From: Castellaniella hirudinis_A
Lineage (GTDB): Bacteria; Pseudomonadota; Gammaproteobacteria; Burkholderiales; Burkholderiaceae_B
DNA length: 64,000 bases
Assembly (NCBI RefSeq): GCF_047468865.1
Contig: NZ_JBLGTV010000002.1
Coordinates: forward strand, 310,001-374,000
Direction of reading: 5' to 3'
The notes under the pieces were generated by a model. It was given only the letters and a program-made list of their open reading frames with translations, had not been told where the DNA came from and did no database searches. This document shows, one piece after another, positions 52,489 to 59,862 of the stretch (the first letter of the stretch is position 1; each line of letters opens with the position of its first letter). Position numbers and translations under genes: made by a program.

Positions 52489-52784
52489 TTCCGACCCTCC
52501 GCTTTGACGGTGACAGCCACCTGCTGACCCTCGAATTTCTCAAGGGCGCCAAGCAGGGCGTCGATGCTGTTGTGGGTGATGGCGGTCCAGCAGTGCAGAC
52601 CGTCGGCGGCGCGCACCTGAACATCGAAGCGCAGCATGTGGGCGCGTTTGACGGGGTGCCCGCCGATCTTCAGGATTTCCTGGGCAGCAGCTGCCGATTC
52701 AATCTGCTGCTGGCGGTCGCCGTGCAGGCAAATGAAGGCCAGGGAGTCCAGTGCCTTGGCATACTCTTTGACAGGTAGCGTCAT
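52485..52784 (-). CDS. Phage protein of unknown function, 99 residues
   Basis: A small alpha/beta protein; the second half (AADGLHCWTAITHNSIDALL, then EGQQVAVTVKAEG) looks like a beta-rich domain. No family is recognised. Overlaps both neighbours. Confidence 0.55.
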   Translation of the reverse strand: MTLPVKEYAKALDSLAFICLHGDRQQQIESAAAAQEILKIGGHPVKRAHMLRFDVQVRAADGLHCWTAITHNSIDALLGALEKFEGQQVAVTVKAEGRK

Positions 52785-53080
52785 GGCCGCACTCCTTTGC
52801 CCAGGGAGGCCCGGATGGCGGTATCCAGGCGACGTTTGGCGTTGCGCACGTTGCGCTTGGCTTCGTTGTAGGTCTCGAATTCCAAGCCCGTGACTTCGCG
52901 CATCTGTTCGTGCATGTCGCTGTCGCGCTGGACGTAGTTGCCGCCGTTGTGCTTGTGGCGAAACTCGCTGCAGGCGTTGCGCAAGTCCGCGGACGCCGAG
53001 CGCAAGGATTCCTCCAGGCGGTACAGTTCGACGGCCTTTTCTGCGATGGCGATCTGAAGGGAAAGTTTGATGGTATTCAT
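52781..53080 (-). CDS. Phage protein of unknown function, 99 residues
   Basis: A highly helical, charged protein likely to form a coiled coil (KAVELYRLEESLRSASADLR; YNEAKRNVRNAKRRLD). Overlaps both neighbours. Confidence 0.55.
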   Translation of the reverse strand: MNTIKLSLQIAIAEKAVELYRLEESLRSASADLRNACSEFRHKHNGGNYVQRDSDMHEQMREVTGLEFETYNEAKRNVRNAKRRLDTAIRASLGKGVRP

Positions 53081-53463
53081 GCTGCAGCCCTCCAGACGGG
53101 GAATGGCCAGTCGGCCGGGGCGGCGTTGACCTGGGGTTGATCTTGGATTTCGGCCATGACGCGGCGGGCCAGGTCGATGATTTCTTCCTTGGTCAGGACG
53201 CGAATTGGCAAATCCCAGCTATAGGTGGCCCAGCCGACGCGAACCAGGATGCCGCCGTGCTTGCGGTGGCAGCTATTGATGCGGTTGGAGACGGCCTCCC
53301 CGTCAAGGAATGCCTGGCGGTACTTGATATACCTCCGGCCTTCGGGTGGCAACAGGGGGCGCAGGAAGTCCGAGCGCTCCAGGGCTTCGCGTTCGCCGTA
53401 GAAATTCGTGCTGTAGATGCTGCCCTGCCAGTGGACATGCTCGATGCGGGGGACGATAGTCAT
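53077..53463 (-). CDS. Phage protein of unknown function, 128 residues
   Basis: Contains SNRINSCHRKHGGILVRVGW and a C-terminal helix EEIIDLARRVMAEIQDQ. Rich in Arg and aromatic residues. No family is recognised. Overlaps both neighbours. Confidence 0.55.
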   Translation of the reverse strand: MTIVPRIEHVHWQGSIYSTNFYGEREALERSDFLRPLLPPEGRRYIKYRQAFLDGEAVSNRINSCHRKHGGILVRVGWATYSWDLPIRVLTKEEIIDLARRVMAEIQDQPQVNAAPADWPFPVWRAAA

Positions 53464-53765
53464 GACTCGCCTCCCGTGCGGATGCCCGCCGTATTGAGTA
53501 GCATGTACGCTTCGTCCAGCATGCCGTTCAGATGGCCGTACATGACGGTTTGGTCGCCGCCATCATCTGCTTGTGCGAGCGCCATGAGGATGTACTGCAC
53601 CCTGGATATCCTGGTCAGGCCAGCGTCGATCAGATTGATGACTGGCGCTGATTCGGAAATCACCACAGGCGGCTGAGTGCATAGATCTTCATGCTTTACC
53701 AGGCCGACGCCATCTATGCAGTGCAGATAGGCGCCGGGGCCTTTGGGGGTAGTTGGCTTACTCAT
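53460..53765 (-). CDS. Phage protein of unknown function, 101 residues
   Basis: A soluble acidic protein. The C-terminal helix region (YGHLNGMLDEAYMLLNTAGI) resembles small phage proteins with DUF-type helices. Overlaps both neighbours by four bases. Confidence 0.55.
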   Translation of the reverse strand: MSKPTTPKGPGAYLHCIDGVGLVKHEDLCTQPPVVISESAPVINLIDAGLTRISRVQYILMALAQADDGGDQTVMYGHLNGMLDEAYMLLNTAGIRTGGES

Positions 53766-54394
53766 GGCTTGACCCCTCCAATTTCGGCAAGCGTCAAATC
53801 CATGGCCGTGACGTGATTGAGCAAGGTCAGCAGATAGCCCTGCTGGCGCTCTTGTGTGAGGCAGTAAAAAGCCTCATCCCCGCCGCTGCCAGTGATCAGG
53901 TCGAGCATGGCCATAGCGGGCTGGCTGTGATTCACATACACGTCGTAGGCGTCTGTTTTGGTGGCTTGGCTGGTAAGCAGCTCAACGTATTCGGCGCGCA
54001 CGGCACCTAAGTTCTGGTGGATGCGGAAAGGGCGGACGCGAAGCTTGCGGTCGCGGTGGCAGGCGCACGCACTGCCGCTCCCGAAGTCCATGGCCCAGGC
54101 GTCGGCGTTGGCCGTGGATGTCCAATGGATGGCCGTCTTATTGAACCTGTGACGGATGTTCAGCAGGGCGACCGTCATCTCATCCTTGGTGGGCAGCCGC
54201 CAGTCGTCGTGGCCGCCGCCGCAATATTTGCTGGCTGCGACCCGGGCGTCTTCCCACGCGTGATCGCCCAGGGAATCGGCTGCAGCGATCAGATGCCGCA
54301 CCGACCCGTCAGGCTGGAAGTGCGGGCCTACGTAGATCCCGCCGCCCAGGTCTGAGCCGATGAGGGCGGGCAGGGTGAAGGTGAGGGCATTCAT
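53762..54394 (-). CDS. Phage protein with DUF1566-like domain
   Basis: A 210-residue protein. GHDDWRLPTKDEMTVALLN, IHWTSTANADAWAMDFGSGS and LRVRPFRIH are the conserved WRLPT / WTST / R-x-RPFR blocks of DUF1566 (Lcl-like) domains, which are often surface or phage-tail associated. The C-terminal 70 residues are a separate helical piece. Its place in an early operon is unusual for a structural domain. Confidence 0.7.
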   Translation of the reverse strand: MNALTFTLPALIGSDLGGGIYVGPHFQPDGSVRHLIAAADSLGDHAWEDARVAASKYCGGGHDDWRLPTKDEMTVALLNIRHRFNKTAIHWTSTANADAWAMDFGSGSACACHRDRKLRVRPFRIHQNLGAVRAEYVELLTSQATKTDAYDVYVNHSQPAMAMLDLITGSGGDEAFYCLTQERQQGYLLTLLNHVTAMDLTLAEIGGVKP

Positions 54395-54759
54395 GACGCA
54401 CCCCCGTTCGGCAGGGATGCCAGCAGGCGGGGGAGGTGGTCGTCGCGGAGCATTTCGCGCTCACAATCGGTGAAGTTTCCGATGTCATCCGCGATGTACG
54501 AGATGATCTCCAGGAGATCACTAACGGCGACGGTTTTGTCATCGACGTGTTTTTGCTTGGCAATCGATGCCAAGGTTGATATCCAGCTGAAAGCATCGAC
54601 GGCCGTCTGCATGGGTTCGACCGCATGATCCAGGATCTTGGTGTCGAGCGTTTTGGCGAACGCGGCGACAGAGAAGGTATTCCCTGATTGTGTTGCTTCT
54701 GCTATGATCTGAGGCGTAGAAATCCCCTCACCCCGTGTAGGGGCGATCTTCTTGGACAT
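54391..54759 (-). CDS. First gene of the leftward prophage operon, 122 residues, unknown
   Basis: GGGAGATAACC gives a good ribosome site for the ATG at 54759. The product is helical and acidic (VSDLLEISYI-like segment, then CEREMLRDDHLPRLLASLP). It directly follows the C4-like leader RNA, the position occupied by icd in phage P1; no sequence similarity to Icd is claimed. Confidence 0.6.
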   Translation of the reverse strand: MSKKIAPTRGEGISTPQIIAEATQSGNTFSVAAFAKTLDTKILDHAVEPMQTAVDAFSWISTLASIAKQKHVDDKTVAVSDLLEIISYIADDIGNFTDCEREMLRDDHLPRLLASLPNGGAS

Positions 54760-54783
54760 GGTTATCTCCCAAAAGTCCGATAA

Positions 54784-54850
54784 AGGGCGGCTGCGTCAAC
54801 AGCCGGTCTTGCGAGGCCCCCTTCAGCCTGTGCTGTTGGGGGTTTTGTTC
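54784..54850 (-). ncRNA. Structured phage leader, C4 antisense-RNA-like
   Basis: On the minus strand, CAACAGC pairs with GCTGTTG around an inner AGGC/GCCT hairpin; CGCAAGACCGG and GACGCAGCC follow, and CCCCC/GGGGG can pair alternatively. The layout and the GCAAGACCGGCTGTTGACGC segment resemble, from memory, phage C4 antisense RNAs, which block translation of the operon they precede. It ends about 25 bases before the first gene of an operon that includes an ORF6N (antirepressor-like) gene. On the plus strand the same DNA could form a CCCCC/GGGGGTTTT terminator. Confidence 0.55.
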
Positions 54851-54884
54851 TATCCATTGTCTGGAATAGAGCATCAGTGAAAGA

Positions 54885-54906
54885 ATATTAAGCGAATGCT
54901 TTATAT
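54885..54906. promoter_or_regulatory. Operator-like palindrome before the leftward operon
   Basis: ATATTAAGC-GAAT-GCTTTATAT, arms matching in 8 of 9 positions. The same ATATTAAG/CTTAATAT arms form the operator at 59358-59380 in the repressor/Cro region, so the S24 repressor probably silences this operon too. Confidence 0.6.
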
Positions 54907-54986
54907 CAAGTCAAGCATTATGCATAATTATTTCAAGTAACCTTATGAGCATCTTATCTATGCCTTGCGCAAGGTGAGCGACTGAA

Positions 54987-55032
54987 AGTGCCCTAAAAGG
55001 GCACTGATAGAATTTCTAGGGTAAACCCCTAG
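54987..55032. promoter_or_regulatory. Two adjacent palindromes in the 493-base spacer before fic
   Basis: AGTGCCCT-AAA-AGGGCACT (54987-55005) and CTAGGGTAAACCCCTAG (55016-55032). The latter matches the host sites at 43728-43766. The rest of the 54760-55252 spacer contains the C4-like RNA, the operator at 54885, and AT-rich DNA; ATTTAC-N6-GTAAAT at 55225-55242 lies just before the fic start. No further gene is seen. Confidence 0.5.
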
Positions 55033-55252
55033 AACCAGAATTTAGCAAGCTAAAGCCTGTCGTCCGGGTGGCTGGTGGGGGGGTGGCGTTAGCGAGTCGG
55101 TGCGGCGAAGAAATGAGAAAAGTTAGGCGAAGATAATTTTACTTCTCTGCGTAGATAAACTTCGTTTAATGAGTTTATAATCCATTGATTCACAAAGAAA
55201 TTTTCTCATTTTTTGCACTTTTACATTTACTTTTTGGTAAATAAAGGCCAAT

Positions 55253-56446
55253 ATGGCGAAATTTGTCCATCATGAGCTCCGGCTCCTAAATCCATCATTT
55301 GACTCACCTTTAGTGGACACCTTGGAGGAGTTGAGCTACCTACGGCGCCACCGTGTGGGCGGGTCTACGCCAGCCCCGATCTTCTTCCAGTTGAAGGATA
55401 TTTTTCACATTCTGGAAAGCCTGGGGTCAGCGCGAATTGAGGGCAACCACACTACATTGGCTGATTACGTTGATCACAAGCTTAGCCCGGAGAAAAGAGG
55501 AGGCATAGACCATTTAAAAGAGATAGAAAACATCGAAAGCGCCATGGACTTTATCGAGGACACGATAGGGCCGAGAGAGCAAGTTACAGAGCACTTTGTG
55601 CGTGAGCTACATTCACTTACGGTTGGCGGCCTCCCCGTTCACCAAGAAGGGGATCGCACACCTGGCGCGTATCGAAAGGGCGCTGTGTCGATTGCGCAGT
55701 CCAAGCACCTTCCTCCGGAGTCTGTGCTGGTTCCATCCTACATGGGAGAGCTCATTTCTTTCATCAACAAGGACGATCCTCAAAAGTATGACTTAATGAA
55801 GGTCGCCTTGGCGCACCATCGGTTTGGATGGATTCACCCTTTTTCAAACGGCAACGGGAGGGTGGTGCGCCTCCTGACGTATGCTCTTATGATGAAGTAT
55901 GGGTTCAATGTCAAAGCTGGCGGCCGACTGTTGAATCCAACGGCGGTGTTTTGTAACGATCGTGATAAATATTACGAGATGCTAGGCGTGGCAGATCAAG
56001 GAACTGATGAAAGTCTTGAGCAGTGGTGTACTTACGTGCTCGCAGGTGTTTTGACGGAGCTGCAAAAAGTTGACAGGCTCACCAACTACACTTACCTGAT
56101 CGACAGCATTTTCAAGCCAGCAATCCGGTATGCCTTAGACAGGGAGCACATCACAACGGAAGAAGCAAGGATTCTGGCTGTTGTCTTAACCTCAGAAACA
56201 GGCCAAGTGAAATCGGGAGACCTGGCCGAGGCCCTCCCTGACCTCACAGCACCACAACGAACCCGCCGAATTGCCAAGCTTGTGGAGAGCCGAATGTTGG
56301 TGCCGATCACAGAGAGATCACGGATCTATCACGCTGGACTATCTAGTAGCTACCTCATACGCGGGATCATTCATTCTTTAGCGGATGAGGGGTTTATATC
56401 CGCTCGGCTTGCCGGGGGGGCAGTAAAGCGTCCAGAGAGGGTGTGA
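55253..56446 (+). CDS. Fic-family protein (AMP-transferase-like), class II
   Basis: A 397-residue protein. The Fic core motif HPFSNGNGR is at residues 195-203 with the catalytic His195 intact. The inhibitory helix motif SARIEG at 59-64 has Glu63, placing it in the class with an N-terminal self-inhibiting helix. The C-terminal 120 residues look like a winged helix-turn-helix (TEEARILAVVLTSETGQVKS). Fic enzymes usually add AMP to Tyr/Thr of a target protein. It stands alone, opposite to its neighbours, in the accessory part of the prophage. Confidence 0.92.
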   Translation: MAKFVHHELRLLNPSFDSPLVDTLEELSYLRRHRVGGSTPAPIFFQLKDIFHILESLGSARIEGNHTTLADYVDHKLSPEKRGGIDHLKEIENIESAMDFIEDTIGPREQVTEHFVRELHSLTVGGLPVHQEGDRTPGAYRKGAVSIAQSKHLPPESVLVPSYMGELISFINKDDPQKYDLMKVALAHHRFGWIHPFSNGNGRVVRLLTYALMMKYGFNVKAGGRLLNPTAVFCNDRDKYYEMLGVADQGTDESLEQWCTYVLAGVLTELQKVDRLTNYTYLIDSIFKPAIRYALDREHITTEEARILAVVLTSETGQVKSGDLAEALPDLTAPQRTRRIAKLVESRMLVPITERSRIYHAGLSSSYLIRGIIHSLADEGFISARLAGGAVKRPERV

Positions 56447-56483
56447 CAAAACCCGCTTTGCCATGGAGGGTTCGCTGGGCATG

Positions 56484-56507
56484 AAAAAGCCCTCCGGAGA
56501 GGGCTAT
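56484..56507 (-). terminator. Terminator between fic and the dCTP deaminase operon
   Basis: AGCCCTC-TCCG-GAGGGCT with TTTTT on the minus strand, 16 bases after the stop of the 72-residue gene. It ends the leftward operon and can also act on fic transcripts. Confidence 0.75.
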
Positions 56508-56522
56508 GTGCCAGCATAGTTC

Positions 56523-56741
56523 TCAGGCTTGAAGATGTGCCACCCGTGCGCGGATCATTTCCATCAACATGCGCTCGTCTTCGATCTGTTTGGCACGTTC
56601 ACGCTGGTCCCGCACGTTTCTTAGCTGGACAACATTGCCGGAGGATGCGCCTTTTCTGACCACGGGCCGTTCTTCGTTGTGTTGGGCCCGTGTCTGAACG
56701 GGCTCGAAATTTAGCTTCAACTGGGTGTATGAGTCATTCAT
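56523..56741 (-). CDS. Unknown 72-residue protein coupled to the dCTP deaminase
   Basis: Starts inside the last codons of the deaminase gene (8-base overlap), so it is translationally coupled to it. A hydrophilic basic/acidic protein with a Q/R-rich middle and a C-terminal helix (RERAKQIEDERMLMEMIRAR). No domain is recognised. By position it may be an accessory or control factor of the deaminase. Confidence 0.6.
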   Translation of the reverse strand: MNDSYTQLKLNFEPVQTRAQHNEERPVVRKGASSGNVVQLRNVRDQRERAKQIEDERMLMEMIRARVAHLQA

Positions 56742-58275
56742 GGATGCCTCCTGGGGCGACGAGTGCTTCTATGTCGGAGGAGCCTGCGATTAAAGCCTCC
56801 AACGCATCAAGAGCTTCCATGCTCTTTTGCGTACGTGGCCGCACTCTGGCCTTGTCTACCACAACCATCCGCCCGTTGGCTTTCCTAGAGTCCTGCGGGA
56901 CTCGAAAGAGCGATAGAAAGCGTACTGGAGCGACGCCATCATACGCCAAAATCCGAACTTTTTCTGTATCATTTTCGTCTTCTGTGATGGCATCACTATG
57001 TAGTTTTAGTGCCAGGCTCTTGCGATAGGGTTCAATGAAATACACCTCCGAGATCCCTGCTGCGATGATGTGCCGAGCGCAGGAGTGACAAGGATATGTG
57101 GTGACAAAAAGCTTGCCTCCCTTAAGCCGGCTGCCTGCCGCTTGACCTGCATTGATGATGGCATGCATCTCCGCATGGATCGCTCGGGAGAACTCGATTA
57201 AACTTCCCAGGCGTGTAGAACTGATGATGGCTTTCCGTGCGGCTTCCTCTTGCCCAACCGCTATCACCTTGCCTAGGGCTTTGAGAATTTCGCCAGCCAA
57301 GGTGTCTTTTTCTCGATCGTTCGCACAGAACCCTCCATGGTTCCAGCAGCGATAGTCATTATCTGGCGGCACATCTCCATATAGCCCTCCGTGCGGTGAT
57401 GGAACGTCGTTCCAGCCTACGCTGAGGACATTACCTTCAGAGTCTGTTATGCAAGCGCCTACTTGCCGTGATAGACACGCTGAGTTGGCCGAAGCCATGG
57501 CTGCGGCATACATGGCGGATTCATTTCTGGTAGGGGTTACGACTTTGACGCCCAACATCAGATTGATAAACCTCGCTACGCGCTCTTCCAGATGTGAGTC
57601 AGTGCGTTTCTCAATCCGTAAGAACATGTCGCAATGGGGGAACGTCTTCCGTACTGTTTGCCCTTCATCGCTTCCGACGCCGGAGTCTTCTTCTACTAGA
57701 TTGAAAATCTCGTTGCGGCGCAGCCCGCGAGCCGCAAGTGTCTGTTCGCGAAGTTCCATGGGCGAGAAAACGCCAATGGCAAATAACATTTCGCCATATA
57801 CCGTCCGCAAAAGATCTAATTCATCCTGATTCTTTATTGAATCAATAATATGGCAGACGCGGCGCGTTGGGTAGGAATGTGTATCTGGGTTCAGTTCCCT
57901 TTTGTGCTTCTCTCGTCCTATGCGAATCTTATGTATAGCTAGCTGTGCTAGCACGCTGTGGCCGTATTTTTTTCTTAGTGCGTCGCCCGCAGCGATGAGA
58001 GACCTTATTCTAAGATGCTCTGATGTGGTGTCGATTGAAGAATCAGCCTTTGAGGCATGTTCTTCGATGTATTTGCTTAATCGGATGCGTGTGCATGTAT
58101 AGTTAAAGTTTGCTAATTGCGACACTAATGTATCTGCTACATCGTGCATGGGTGATCCAATTGGACCACAAAGTGCTATCACGAGTTCAGGGGTGTAGGT
58201 TCCTTTAACGTTGTCAGTACCACTCTTTTTGGTTGTGGGTTGAGTGCCTTCTTTTTTCTGGGGTATTGCGGCCAT
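56734..58275 (-). CDS. avcD: Anti-phage dCTP deaminase (DcdV/AvcD family)
   Basis: A 513-residue two-domain protein. Residues about 28-235 form a P-loop nucleoside-kinase-like domain with a variant loop (ALCGPIGSP, without the usual GK(S/T)) and HIIDSIKNQDELDLLRTVYG. Residues about 245-480 form a dCMP-deaminase-type zinc domain with His367-Ala-Glu369 and Pro395-Cys-His-Ser-Cys399. Relatives in Vibrio cholerae and E. coli deaminate dCTP after phage infection and so starve phage DNA synthesis. The ATG at 58275 follows GGGAAG. The next gene overlaps its 3' end. Prophage location fits a superinfection-exclusion role. Confidence 0.85.
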   Translation of the reverse strand: MAAIPQKKEGTQPTTKKSGTDNVKGTYTPELVIALCGPIGSPMHDVADTLVSQLANFNYTCTRIRLSKYIEEHASKADSSIDTTSEHLRIRSLIAAGDALRKKYGHSVLAQLAIHKIRIGREKHKRELNPDTHSYPTRRVCHIIDSIKNQDELDLLRTVYGEMLFAIGVFSPMELREQTLAARGLRRNEIFNLVEEDSGVGSDEGQTVRKTFPHCDMFLRIEKRTDSHLEERVARFINLMLGVKVVTPTRNESAMYAAAMASANSACLSRQVGACITDSEGNVLSVGWNDVPSPHGGLYGDVPPDNDYRCWNHGGFCANDREKDTLAGEILKALGKVIAVGQEEAARKAIISSTRLGSLIEFSRAIHAEMHAIINAGQAAGSRLKGGKLFVTTYPCHSCARHIIAAGISEVYFIEPYRKSLALKLHSDAITEDENDTEKVRILAYDGVAPVRFLSLFRVPQDSRKANGRMVVVDKARVRPRTQKSMEALDALEALIAGSSDIEALVAPGGIHE

Positions 58276-58363
58276 GATTTTCTTCCCTCAATTTTTCTTG
58301 CTTCCTTACGTTATATGGCGAGTTATTGGCAAGGTGTGAATGCGTGCGTTTTCTTTAGTATTA

Positions 58364-58501
58364 TCAGTGGCAATGCCTCGTCCCCGCCTTCCGGTCCATG
58401 TGGCATCCGTTCTTGTCGGTACGCCCGCCATGTGCCCAGGCCGGCGCTACAGCGGTGATGCCGAAGATGGTCAGCGCGACGGCTGCGATGATCTTTTTCA
58501 T
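58364..58501 (-). CDS. Small exported YHYH-type protein, 45 residues
   Basis: A strong GAGGAG site precedes the ATG at 58501. A signal peptide (MKKIIAAVALTIFGITAVAP, cleavage after Ala-Trp-Ala) leaves a mature part with HGGRTDKNGCH and RHCH, the His/Cys pattern of YHYH proteins that may bind metal. It is upstream of the dCTP deaminase on the same strand (88-base gap) and downstream of the repressor gene, so it may be a lysogenic accessory gene. Confidence 0.75.
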   Translation of the reverse strand: MKKIIAAVALTIFGITAVAPAWAHGGRTDKNGCHMDRKAGTRHCH

Positions 58502-58580
58502 GGTTCTCCTCACATATCCACATTAATAATAAGGTTTTGTTACTTAGTAAATAAAACTGCCCGCGCTTGTGCCGGCGGAC

Positions 58581-59288
58581 TCAAAACTCCTGACTGCGCC
58601 ACACCTTCAGCACGCGCCCGATCACATGGAAGTCCATCTTTTCGGTGATATCGAATGGCCCATAGGCATCCTTGTTCTCAGAGATTGCCCGGATCACCAG
58701 ACCATCTTCGGTGGGGATGCGCTGCAGGCGCTTGACGTACCCCAGGTTGTCCACGCGAAAAAAGTACACCGCATCGAATTCCACGGATGTGACGCCTAGA
58801 TCCACCAGCAGCGGGTCGCCTGGGTTGAACATGGGCTGCATGGAGTCCCCGAACCCGGTTACCACGCACAGGTTCTTCGCCGCGCTGTAGGCCCTGATGT
58901 TCTTTGACAGCCATTCTTTGTTGACACGTAGGTTCTGGATCACCCCCGGCTGGTCAGGTAGATCCAGGCCGTGCCCCATTGAGCCAGCGGCATCATATTG
59001 GTGGATGGTGATGTCGGTAGTGGGCGGCTGGGACGATGCGCTGCGATGACTCTCATCATGTGGAGTGTCCATCCAGCCTTTTGGCTTGCCGGTCCCCGAT
59101 TCGAGGGCGCGTGCCATCTTTTCGCCAATGTTGCGTGGGTTGCCGGTCTTCGCGTCGGCAGTTCGGCGCCTAACTTGGCTTAGATAGATGTGCGACAAGC
59201 CGCACATCTGCGCAAGGGCTGTGGCTGTTCCGGCTTCTTGGATGAGAGCCTCAAGATTATCCAGACGGATTTCGGCGGTCGTTTTCAT
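58581..59288 (-). CDS. Phage repressor, S24/LexA-type (CI-like)
   Basis: A 235-residue protein. An N-terminal helix-turn-helix (TATALAQMCGLSHIYLSQVR, residues 21-40) is followed by a linker and an S24 peptidase domain. Self-cleavage is expected between Ala101 and Gly102 (YDAAGSMG), with Ser149 (GDSMQP) and Lys186 (GYVKRLQR) as catalytic residues. It keeps the lysogenic state and is inactivated by RecA after DNA damage. The start at 59288 is taken because upstream codons lie in the operator. Divergent from Cro. Confidence 0.93.
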   Translation of the reverse strand: MKTTAEIRLDNLEALIQEAGTATALAQMCGLSHIYLSQVRRRTADAKTGNPRNIGEKMARALESGTGKPKGWMDTPHDESHRSASSQPPTTDITIHQYDAAGSMGHGLDLPDQPGVIQNLRVNKEWLSKNIRAYSAAKNLCVVTGFGDSMQPMFNPGDPLLVDLGVTSVEFDAVYFFRVDNLGYVKRLQRIPTEDGLVIRAISENKDAYGPFDITEKMDFHVIGRVLKVWRSQEF

Positions 59289-59308
59289 GTCTAGATAATA
59301 CAGCGTAT

Positions 59309-59380
59309 TGCTTAAAAATATCAATATTAAGCACAACATAAAGCAAATGCTTGACTGATATTAAGAGATATGCTTAATAT
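59309..59380. promoter_or_regulatory. Prophage switch operators and cro promoter
   Basis: Three palindromes occur. TGCTTAA...TTAAGCA is at 59309-59333, AAGCA-AA-TGCTT at 59341-59352, and ATATTAAG-N7-CTTAATAT at 59358-59380. A rightward promoter reads TTGACT (59351-59356), 17-bp spacer, TTAATA (59374-59379), only seven bases from the cro ATG, so cro mRNA may be leaderless. Repressor binding would cover this promoter. Confidence 0.75.
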
Positions 59381-59386
59381 TCGGTT

Positions 59387-59638
59387 ATGCAACTAATCAA
59401 ATACACCAACATAAAGCATGGAGAGCAGACCCGGCTGGCTAAGGCCATAGGCGTCGATCCTCAGCTTATTCATCAGTGGGCACATCACATACGCCCGGTG
59501 CCGATAGGGCGGTGCATCCCCATTGAACGCGCAACAAACGGCGCGGTAAGCCGTCGCGACCTCAGGCCTGACGACTGGCATGAAATTTGGCCGGAGTATG
59601 CGGCGGGCGTCGAACAGGAAGGATCAGTCCATGCCTAA
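59387..59638 (+). CDS. Cro-like regulator, YdaS/CI-antitoxin type helix-turn-helix
   Basis: An 83-residue protein. GEQTRLAKAIGVDPQLIHQW (residues 12-31) is a helix-turn-helix of the YdaS_antitoxin family, a frequent Cro equivalent in prophages. The DLRPDDWHEIWPEYA end is typical. It opens the rightward early operon and opposes the S24 repressor. Confidence 0.85.
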   Translation: MQLIKYTNIKHGEQTRLAKAIGVDPQLIHQWAHHIRPVPIGRCIPIERATNGAVSRRDLRPDDWHEIWPEYAAGVEQEGSVHA

Positions 59639-59861
59639 CCCCACACCCCTCGATAACCTCCTGCGGCCCACATACAAAGTGCGCCTGCCTTCTGGCGAAA
59701 TCGTCCATAAGCAGCCCTGCCAGATGACAGATGCGGAACTCGACGCGGCCATTGCTGGGGAGCGGGCCATTGCAGCAGCGCTGCAGCGTCAGGCCGATGC
59801 GCTGCAGGTGTACGCGGAAGGCAGGCCCAGCAAGGTCCAGATCGGCCCGGAGGACTGCTGA
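59631..59861 (+). CDS. Phage protein of unknown function, 76 residues
   Basis: ATG overlaps the cro stop by 8 bases, with GGAAGG upstream. A helical C-terminal half (ELDAAIAGERAIAAALQRQA). No family is recognised. Confidence 0.6.
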   Translation: MPNPTPLDNLLRPTYKVRLPSGEIVHKQPCQMTDAELDAAIAGERAIAAALQRQADALQVYAEGRPSKVQIGPEDC

Positions 59862-59862
59862 T

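Noticed and set aside
58276..58363. An AvcI-like inhibitor RNA directly upstream of the dCTP deaminase
   Set aside because: The 88-base gap shows no clear structure or terminator, and a small gene lies just upstream; it cannot be supported from sequence alone.
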